NCBI GenBank assembly: GCA_016490735.1
Contig: JAEMWC010000247.1
Span: forward strand, 239,501-303,500
DNA from: Pachyseris speciosa
Lineage: Eukaryota; Cnidaria; Anthozoa; Scleractinia; Pachyseridae
Direction: 5' to 3'
DNA length: 64,000 nucleotides
The translations under genes and the position numbers were made by a program. This document shows, in pieces, positions 55,843 through 64,000 of the stretch; within the stretch, counting starts at the first letter, position 1; every line of letters begins with the position of its first letter. Under the pieces are notes generated by a model, which saw nothing but the letters and a program-made list of their open reading frames with translations, did no database searches and was not told where the DNA came from.

Positions 55843-56333
55843 ATCAATAAAACAAACAATGAAAACGTAAAGCTTGTGGGATGTGGCTGGAGTGACAAGG
55901 ATACTTCACAAATTAATGTGATCAAGTAAGATGAAGCCACTCAAAAGGCACTAAGGCCACAAGTTAGCGGGCATTACCCTCCTAAAATCTACCAAAGCAA
56001 AGATTGAGCGCAAGCATTAGCAAACATGACCAGCTGTTTCGACCTTGTTAGGCCTCATTAGCATGGCAGAGCTAATGCTCAGGCTCAAGTACCCACATAT
56101 CAATAAAACAAACAATGAAAACGTAAAGCTTGTGGGATGTGGCTGGAGTGACAAGGATACTTCACCAATTAATGTGATCAAGTAAGCTAAAGCCACCCAA
56201 AAGGCACTAAGGTCACAAGTTAGCGGGCATTACCCCCCTAAAATTAATGTGAGCAAGTAAGATGAAGCCACTCAAAAGGCACTAAGGCCACAAGTTAGCG
56301 GGCATTACCCCCTAAAATCTACCAAAGCAAAGA

Positions 56334-56418
56334 TTGAGCCCAAGCATTAACAACCATGAACAGCTGTTTCGGCCTTGTTAGGCCTCATCAGCATGGTAGA
56401 GCTAATGCTCTGGCTCAA
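56334..56418 (-). ncRNA. Hammerhead ribozyme, satellite unit (intact core, GTT site)
   Basis: Minus-strand CTGATGA, GGCC/GGCC stem II with TAACAA loop, GAAA, CAGCTG, then GTT before CATGG. The cleavage nucleotide is T rather than C, allowed by the NUH rule but usually slower. Confidence 0.8.
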
Positions 56419-56843
56419 GTACCCACATATCAATAAAGCAAGCAATGAAAACGTAAAGCTTATGGGATGTGGCTAGAGTGACAAGAATACTTCACAAATT
56501 AATGTGATCAAGTAAGATGAAGCCACTCAAAAGGCACTAAGGCCACAAGTTAGCGGGCATTGCCCCCTAAAATCTACCAAAGCAAAGATTGAGCGCAAGC
56601 ATTAGCAACCATGATCAGCTGTTTCGACCTTGTTAGGCCTCATTAGCATGGCAGAGCTAATGCTCAGGCTCAAGTACCCACATATCAATAAAACAAGCAA
56701 TGAAAACGTAAAGCTTGTGGGATGTGGCTGGAGTGACAAGGATACTTCACAAATTAATGTGATCAAGTAAGCTAAAGCCGCCCAAAAGGCACTAAGGTCA
56801 CAAGTTAGCGGGCATTACCCCCTAAAATCTACCAAAGCAAAGA

Positions 56844-56928
56844 GTGAGCCCAAGCATTAATAACCATGAACAGCTGTTTCGGCCTTGTTAGGCCTCGTCA
56901 GCATGGCAGAACTAATGCTCAGGCTCAA
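56844..56928 (-). ncRNA. Hammerhead ribozyme, satellite unit (CTGACGA core)
   Basis: The core is CTGACGA; position 7 tolerates any base. Stem II and GAAA are intact, the site is GTT, and stem I is slightly weakened (AGCATTAAT opposite ACTAATGCT). Confidence 0.7.
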
Positions 56929-57352
56929 GTACCCACATATGAATAAAGCAAGCAAGGAAAACGTAAAGTTTGTGGGATGTGGCTGGAGTGACAAGAATAC
57001 TTCACAAATTAATGTGATCAAGTAAGATGAAGCCACTCAAAAGGCACTAAGGCCACAAGGTAGCGGGCATTACCCCCTAAAATCTACCAAAGCAAAGATT
57101 GAGCCCAAACATTAGCAACCATGATCAGCTGTTTCTACCTTGTTAGGCCTCATTAGCATGGCAGAGCTAATGCTCAGGCTCAAGTACCCACATATCAATA
57201 AAACAAGCAATGAAAACGTAAAGCTTGTGGGATGTGGCTGGAGTGACAAGGATACTTCACAAATTAATGTGATCAAGTAAGATGAAGCCACTCAAAAGGC
57301 ACTAAGGCCATAAGGTAGCGGGTATTACCCCTAAAATCTACAAAAGCAAAGA

Positions 57353-57437
57353 TTGAGCCCAAGCATTAGCATCCATGGACAGCTGTTTCGGCTTTGTTAG
57401 GCCTCATCAGCATGGCAGAGCTAATGCTCAGGCTCAA
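57353..57437 (-). ncRNA. Hammerhead ribozyme, satellite unit (intact core, GTC site)
   Basis: CTGATGA, stem II GGCC against AGCC (three pairs), GAAA, CAGCTG and GTC before CATGG. Conserved residues are complete. Confidence 0.8.
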
Positions 57438-58081
57438 GTACCCACATATCAATAAAGCAAGCAATGAAAACGTAAAGCTTGTGGGATGTGGCTGGAGTGA
57501 CAAGGATACTTCACAAATTAATGTGAGCAAGTAAGATGAAGCCACTCAAAATGCACTAAGGCCACAAGTTAGCGGGCATTACCCCCTAAAATCTACCAAA
57601 GCAAAGATTGAGCCCAAGCTCTAGCAACTATGAACATTTTTTGTTGATAAAATTTATTCACACAACGGCCAAAGGGTCGTTGATAAAAAGGGCAAATACA
57701 ATACAATATGACGACGAACGCAAAAAGAAAAGCACTCATTACAAAAGATCAAGTTCAAAATGACAATTGCATGATTAGTACACCAATTAAAGCAATCGAG
57801 GACATCACTAATTAAAGGACATCACTAATACTTGTTAAAAGAAAAATTGCCTGAAACCTTACAAGAATATGCCCTGAGAGAGGAAGGAGGATTACAACCT
57901 ACAAATTAAAGACAATCTCGTTATCCGCATCGACAGAGCAAATAATATTATTAGCGGACCAAAAATACCTAACTCTGTCAAAAGCATCACAGCGGATACG
58001 CAATTTGACATCTTTAATAATCATATCAATGATGGCGCGAGAATCTAAAACGTTATTTCGGAAAGTCGCTAGGTTTCGGGT

Positions 58082-61000
58082 TCACCAAACAAAAAACAAG
58101 ATCGAAGCAACTAAATAGTGAAAGATAGGAAGAGTAGTGGAAGACGGAGCATCAGAGAGAGGAAAGAGAACAGACGAAAAGGATAACACAAAAGGAGAGC
58201 CCCGAAGACGAGAGAGAAAGGGAACGAAATAATTCCAGACCCGGATCACTCTAGGACAGGAAACAAAACAGCGTTCAGAAGTTTCCTTGCGCGAGCACAC
58301 AGCACAACAATCAGAACTAATATAACCCCAGGATTTAAGAATGGACCTGACACGAACTGCATTGTGCAACAGAAGCCATAAGACATCATTTTTGCGATTT
58401 TCAATTAAGTTAAGGCGCGATTTGCGCAAAACGAGGTCCAGCGCTCTATGGGACGTCCCACAACAGACCTCCACAAGCCGGCACACCTAGGCGCAGCCCG
58501 TGGGAAATCAAATAAAAGCAAATAAATTTCATTACAAGAAAGATCGTCAGGTAACGTACCATACTTATCAAATAGCTGCTGGAAAATGTTTAGACATCTA
58601 CGGTAAAAAAGAGAAGGCTCGGATGAAGACGGAACCAGATTCGAAGCAAAAGCAAATCGCGCGTGAAGTCTTGCTAGGCGATTTCCGATAAAATAACGGG
58701 CCAGATAATGCCATTTGTGGCCACCAAAATTATCGCGGAGACTACAAAAACAAGACAGACGAAGACATTTAGAACGAAAGTCGACAACGTTTATGCCACC
58801 GAGTTCGATAGGCGCGCAGCAACGCTGCCGACTGACGCTCTGCGTTTTACCTTTCCACACAAAAGACCATACGAGACGATGAAAACGATCACAAACCCAA
58901 TTGGCAGGCGCGATCATTTTGGCCACGTGCCAAAAACGGCTAGCGCCAAGTACATTAACAATCATTGCACGGCCTGAAAAAGACAGCTCTCTCTGTTTCC
59001 ATAAATTAACAACGGTTTCTAGTTTGTCAAGCTTCGATTTCCAGTTATCCGACTTGACAGATACTAGGCCATTTGAAAAATAAACCCCTAAAATTTTTAT
59101 TTTCGATACCCAATTTAAACCGAAGGGAGAGGCGCCATTCGTTCTCCACCGCCCAAGCCACATAGCCTCTGACTTGGAGGAGTTAAGCTTGGCGCCTGAG
59201 CCTAGTTCATACTTATGTACAACACGCAAAAGATGAAAGAGAAAGCTCGCTTTTAACAAAATTAGTGGCATCCTCGGCGTACTGGGAGATTTTAAATTGA
59301 AGACCCCCAGCTCCGGGAAGCCGGAAGCCCTCGATTTGCTTACATTTCCTGATTTGAGTTGACAAAACCTCCGATACCAAGACATAAAGAAGGGGAGACA
59401 GGGGACAACCCTGCCTCACTCCCCTCTTAAGGAAAACGGCGCTAGAGAGAGTGCCAATACAGATAATACGTGAAAAGACATCATTATAAAAGAGACGCAC
59501 CCAGCGACAAAAGAAAGGACCAAAACCAAATTTAGAAAGAGTGCGCACAAGAAAACCATGGTCAACGCGATCAAAAGCTTTTCCCTGGTCTAGCGTAACA
59601 AGAATGCCAGTTTCATCAGTTTTGTCAATCATATCGAGTGTATCACGGATTAACTGTAAGTTAGAATAAATCGATCTTCCCACTACGCCGCACGTTTGAT
59701 CGTGATAAACAATAGAGCTCATCACCGGTTTTAAACGCTCTGTGATTACCTTGGATGCCAGTTTATAATCTGTGTTTAGGAGAGATATTGGACGCCAATT
59801 TTCCGGCAATCGCCTATCATCCTTTTTGCACAGCAAGCGCAAGAGGCCCTCACGCTGGCTGTCAGCTAGGACCCCCAAACGATAGTTTTCGTTAAGAACT
59901 AAAACGAGAATGTCGCCCAAATCATCCCAGAAAGACAGATAAAATTCAGGCGGAAGACCATCAGACCCAGGCGATTTACCAGTCTGAAGGCCTTTCAGGG
60001 CAGAAAAAACTCATCTTTCGTTATTTCACCCTCAAAGCTTTCGCGTTCAAGGTCCGTTAATAAAAATTCAAGGTCGTCAATTATTTCAGCTTCAATCTGT
60101 GCGTCAAGGTCATCTTTGGTGAAAAGATTTTTATAAAAATTGACAAGAATAGATTCAACATCAGACTGTGACGTTTTCTGCACACCATTTGAATCGAAGA
60201 GACAATCAAACGAATTCTTCTCAGCTCGCTTTTGCTCGAGCCGAAAGAAATACCGAGTTGGTTTTTCACCTTCCTTGATCCATTTGGCACGTGAGCGAAT
60301 TTTCGCGCCCTCCGCCTCTCGTAATAGGAGGGACGAAAGGGCACTTTCGAGGTCTCTTATTTCCGAAGACACAGAATGGTCACCTTGTGAAAAGGCATGC
60401 TTGGCCCAGATTAAACGTTTAGTCAAGCGATTACGTTTGAAATTGGCAATTTTACGCTTACGATAAGAAAAACCAATGCATGCGTTGCGGATAACAAGTT
60501 TTAAACTATCCCACCATTTCCCCAGAGAACAGAAATCAGCAGTACGACCCTTGTGAGTATTAATGAGCGCCGATAATTCACGCTTAAAGTCTACATCAGA
60601 CAAAAGGGGCAGTGTTAAATTTCCAAATACTGTTTCGAGGACCAGGGCGATTATCAACAGACAGATTTAAAACAACAAAATCATGGTCCGAAAAAGGACA
60701 CGATAAAACTTTGTTTAAGCAAACGTATTTCACTAAAACGATCAAGGCGCGACGCTTGAGAATTGTTAGCCCAAGTAAAAGAAATTCCACGAGGATTTTG
60801 TTTACGCCAAATGTCAACAAGTGAGCAATCAGACATGAAATTACGAAGAACACGTTTATCAGGCAGATGATTTTCAGAGCAATGCAAGCGATCAAGAACA
60901 TTATCAATACAATTAAAATCGCCAGCGATCAAACGAACAGGAGAAAGAAAATAGGAATGTAATCCTTCGAAGAAGGCCCTGCGGTCAGAAACGGTATTTG

Positions 61001-61366
61001 GAGCGTAAATGTTTACAATATTAAATTTGTGTGACCCCAAAAGCACCAATGCACTAATAACTCTGCCATCAGAATCAAAAACATATCGAGAAATCCTGCC
61101 CTGGAATCTAGGAGAGACAAGCTAGCCAACACCGGCCCAAAAGTCCAGAGACAATCACCAGACCATTTTCGCGCAATTTTATCAGCTTGTAACTTGCAAG
61201 AGACATGAGTCTCCTCTAATAAGACAATATCAAAATCAGCCCGAGACAATTCGTGTAAGGCTTGATCACATCTAGCGGGGGTAATTAAGCCCCGAGCATT
61301 TAAGGTGGCAACTTTTAGCATTGGCGCTAATGGCGACCCCTCCTCCTCCTTCACCCTCTTACCCAC
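58082..61366 (-). pseudogene. ORF2 of right Tx1-like LINE: endonuclease and reverse transcriptase
   Basis: Pieces in order: endonuclease N-terminus (LKVATLNARGL, VLLEETHVS), GDFNCIDN and SDHDFVVL; linker; RT (ENWRPISLLNTDYKLASKV, LVTLDQGKAFDRVDHG, GVRQGCPLSPLLYVLV); then a C-terminal zinc-knuckle-like CAVCSRKETSERCFVSC. The catalytic YADD is YAED, replacing one of two metal-binding aspartates. Frame changes near 61,030, 60,670, 59,960, 59,300 and 58,450. Confidence 0.75.
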
Positions 61367-62869
61367 TCAGACGCATCATCAGAGTCAGATTCAGAGTTAT
61401 TGCTGTGATCTCGCTGACGGTTTCTTGATTTTTGACGGCTTTCATCCCTATAGTAATCCCGCTCGCGACGGCGATCGCGATTCCGATCGCGGTCCCGCGT
61501 CGAAGCACGGTCGTACTCACGGTCCCGTTGTCCATCGTGTTCACGATCATACTCACGGGACTCGCGTGGACGATCGCGAACCCGCTCACTGTCCAACGAT
61601 GCATCAGCATTTTTTCGATAGTTTCTTTTAAGATCTTCCTTCTGATCATCCTTCCTCTTTTCTTCTTCCTTCCTCCTGTCCTCTTGCTTCCTTTCCTTTC
61701 TCTTCCTCTCCCTCTCACTCTTCTCGGGTGCTACCGTCGCACTATTCATGTTAGGGGAAGTTCGCTGAGCCTTTTTACCACTGGAATTCAATTGAGTAGA
61801 TGCCCCGCCCGACGCGGGCCCCGCAGCGCGAATAGCCTCGACTTGTTCCGGCGAACGCGAGGCCACATTCGCGTACGAGGGCGACGCGGCCGGTTGGGAA
61901 ATTACGGTTGGCGGGAAGCTACGGTCTTCGCAACATCAGCATATGATGAATTGGAAGGCTGAATATCAATGTTTGCACTGTACAACAAGAATGGACAATC
62001 CAGGGCGGGATGCTCATTCGAACGGCAAATAGAACATCGACTGGACTCCTCGCAATCCTCCATGCGGTGTCCAGGTTTCTCACAATTGAAAAAACGAACA
62101 GAGAAACAACTCGCGGCCAAATGATCAGAATCCCCGCAACGACGACAGGTCTTCGGTTGACCTGGATACCAGATACGAATGGATTCGCCTGCAATAAAAA
62201 CAGTGGACGGGATGTCCATCTGAAGGCGCATTCGAGCAGTACGAATCCCATTAAAAATAGAAGACGCAACTCTATCTCGGCGAAAAGAAAAACCTTTCCA
62301 TACGCCGAAAGCCGCCCAATGAAAATTGTATCCGGCAATTCGGTCGGAGCTTCGGAAACTTTAACAAGTACCACTTTCCTTTCACAATCCCCCAAGAAAA
62401 CTTGGCAACCATTGATCCAAACTTCTTGAAGGCCGAGGGCAACATTTTTAGCGTCACTAGATTCAAAGGACACAATCCACGTGTTGTTTGAAACGCGGCG
62501 CTGTATTGAATATATCGTGTCAATATCCAGGCCCGCTTTGTCAAGCCCTTCTAGAATGTCTTGACTAGAGCAGAGGGTGTCTATTGCGAAGTACACAGAT
62601 AACTCCTTCTTCAGACGTACACCAGTTTTTCCAAACGACCACGTGTTGCCGGGGACTTAAGTAAAACGGGCCCCGCTCGCATATAAATCTTGCAAACCAC
62701 ACGCTGCAGGAACGAAATCTTCCCGTTCCTCAGCCTCTGGGGACTTGGACCCCTGGTAAGTATTGTTTTCCTCAGAAAATAAGACCGGCGTTTCGGCGAC
62801 AACATCAACATCCGCATTCTTATCTGCTCTCGCCTTCTCATCCGCTTGATTCTCGTCACCTTTTGTCAT
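61351..62869 (-). pseudogene. ORF1 of right Tx1-like LINE
   Basis: Starts MTKGDENQADEKARADKNAD at 62,869, shifts frame near 62,650, continues through AIDTLCSSQDILEG to the zinc knuckles, and ends in the RD/RE-rich tail and SDDASEWVRG. The second knuckle has lost its first cysteine (FFNCEKPGHRMEDC). Long hydrophobic plus-strand frames at 61,432-61,962 are antisense to the RD-rich tail. Confidence 0.7.
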
Positions 62870-62925
62870 GCAGACAAGTTGGGGGGTGAAGATTGTGCTA
62901 TGTGGGCCAATCAGCAGTTATCCTA

Positions 62926-63345
62926 ACTTGCTAGGCTTCATCAGCATGGCATAGCTAATGCTCAGGCTCAAGTACCCACATATCAATAAAACAAGCAATG
63001 AAAACGTAAAGCTTGTGGGATGTGGCTGGAGTGACAAGGATACTTCACAAATTAATGTTATCAAGTAAGCTGAAGCCACTCAAAAGGCACTAAGGCGACA
63101 AGGTAGCGGGCATTGCCCCCTAAAATCTACCAAAGCAAAGATTGAGCCCAAGCATTAGCATCCATGGACAGCTGTTTTGGCTTTGTTAGGCCTCATCAGT
63201 ATGACAGAGCTAATGCTCTGACTCAAGTACCCACATATCAATAAAACAAGCAATGAAAACGTAAAGCTTGTGGGATGTGGCTGGAGTGACAAGGATACTT
63301 CACAAATTAATGTGATCAAGTAAGATGAAGCCACTCAAAAGGCAC
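62926..63345. repeat. Hammerhead satellite array, right block
   Basis: About one and two-thirds units. The ribozyme at about 63,142-63,226 (minus) keeps CTGATGA and GTC, but GAAA is AAAA (G12 lost) and CATG is CATA next to the core, so it is probably inactive. The array ends at an ATGTT microsatellite. Confidence 0.8.
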
Positions 63346-63373
63346 TATGTTATGTTATGTTATGTTATGTTAT
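63346..63373. repeat. (TATGT)n microsatellite at the array end
   Basis: About five and a half TATGT units directly abut the truncated last satellite unit. Confidence 0.9.
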
Positions 63374-64000
63374 TATTTCATTTTTATTTTATGGGTTACA
63401 AAAAGGATGTGATTTAGAGCACCAAAATAGTGCGATTCGTGAATAAATTGCACTGTTGAGAGCCAATAGATTGTAAAGATTTCCAGTGATTTCAAAATGG
63501 GTGTAATAAGGCACACAAACCGCGAGAACTGAGCATAAAGGCAGAAGGTATAACCACCGAGTTTTTACAAATAAAATTTCGTACGACCACAAGCAAGATA
63601 ATAAGAAATTCCGTATCCTCAGGCGCTTTAGGTAACGGAGCAAAAGAAACTATTTCGTCTGAGGAAAGGATTGGAACATTATGCCTCGTCTTATGAGTCC
63701 TGCGTGTTGTTTAATACGTATTGAGGTTAACGTTAGACACAACATACAACGTCGCTTTAAAGTCGTTACACTAAATCAACAAAAACAAGGTAACCGGTAG
63801 AGCTTTTCTACAAAAAAGGAAACATATTTAGACAAGCAACAAACTTGTTTTGGGAACACAGACTGGCACGTATTCTTATCGAAGACGAGGTCACAAACGA
63901 TTTTGTTCAGAAAGTCTATATCCTTTGGCTTAAATAAACGATCAGTATAAAAATTATTTTTGAAGTGTATTCAATATTGTGGCAAAAAACAGTTACCATG
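63374..64000. other. Unassigned right edge
   Basis: AT-rich sequence. The 84-codon minus-strand frame (63,389-63,643) has no recognised domain. Nothing else is supported. Confidence 0.4.

Larger units (their letters stand above)
55531..57635. repeat. Hammerhead satellite array, central block
   Basis: CAGCTG landmarks at 55,775, 56,031, 56,361, 56,616, 56,871, 57,126, 57,380 and the cut unit at 57,635 give periods of 256, 330, 255, 255, 255, 254 and 255 bp; the 330-bp unit has an internal partial duplication (56,235-56,310). From 56,361 the units alternate between two subtypes, a ~510-bp higher-order repeat. Each unit also has AAGCTTGTGGGATGTGGCTG and CCACATATCAATAAA. Confidence 0.9.
57636..62925 (-). 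mobile_element. L1/Tx1-like LINE, right copy (near full length, degenerate)
   Basis: Minus strand, 5.3 kb, inserted in a satellite unit just after TATGAAC at 57,635; the satellite resumes at ACTTGCTAGGCTTC near 62,926. Its 3' tail (ATTTTTTGTTGATAAAATTT) differs from the plain T run of the left copy. It holds ORF1 (62,869-61,351) and ORF2 (about 61,366-58,082). L1/Tx1 affinity is shown by DQTCGVVGRSIYSNL and LDQGKAFDRVDHGF in the RT. Numerous frameshifts make it non-autonomous. Confidence 0.8.

Noticed and set aside
47653..63345. CRISPR-like array
   Set aside because: Repeats are ~255 bp and tandem without unique spacers, in eukaryotic DNA.

Overview
This is eukaryotic, intron-rich, AT-rich animal DNA. 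The domain mix (lectin-like, EGF and TLDc exons, a CARD gene) and the repeats (tRNA-derived SINEs, LINE tails, TTAA and TAA/TTA MITEs, hammerhead-bearing satellite) fit a cnidarian, most likely an anthozoan such as a stony coral. That assignment is inference. No bacterial-type operons, rRNA or CRISPR are present.

Positions 1-43,250 hold a tandem segmental duplication of a convergent gene pair. A plus-strand gene encodes H-lectin-like repeats, a C-type lectin domain, an EGF domain and a TLDc domain. A minus-strand gene encodes a CARD, a coiled coil and an F5/8-type-C-like domain. In unit A (about 649-16,125) the TLDc gene is open (exons 1-12,688, 5' end outside the window) and the CARD gene is a remnant. 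In unit B (16,126-26,174 plus 33,608-43,250) the TLDc gene is broken by a stop codon, a missing exon and a missing 5' end, while the CARD gene has four phase-compatible exons (43,211 to 35,330). Each unit therefore keeps one working gene of the pair. Unit B is split by a 7.4-kb block with inverted ends at a duplicated TTAA (26,175-33,607), which itself carries a 2.8-kb palindromic element and several MITE and LINE pieces.

Positions 43,250-47,650 are the upstream side of the CARD gene: a fold-back MITE, a minimal hammerhead-like motif (44,871-44,910), a decayed Crypton-like tyrosine recombinase and a strong G-run tract.

Positions 47,650-63,345 are an array of ~255-bp satellite units whose minus strand carries type-I hammerhead ribozymes. 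Two L1/Tx1-like LINEs (minus strand) interrupt the array at nearly the same place inside the ribozyme core, and one of them is itself interrupted by a plus-strand CR1/L2-like LINE. This ribozyme satellite with its resident LINEs is the most interesting system in the window: it looks like a metazoan retrozyme-type repeat plus a retrotransposon that may target it.
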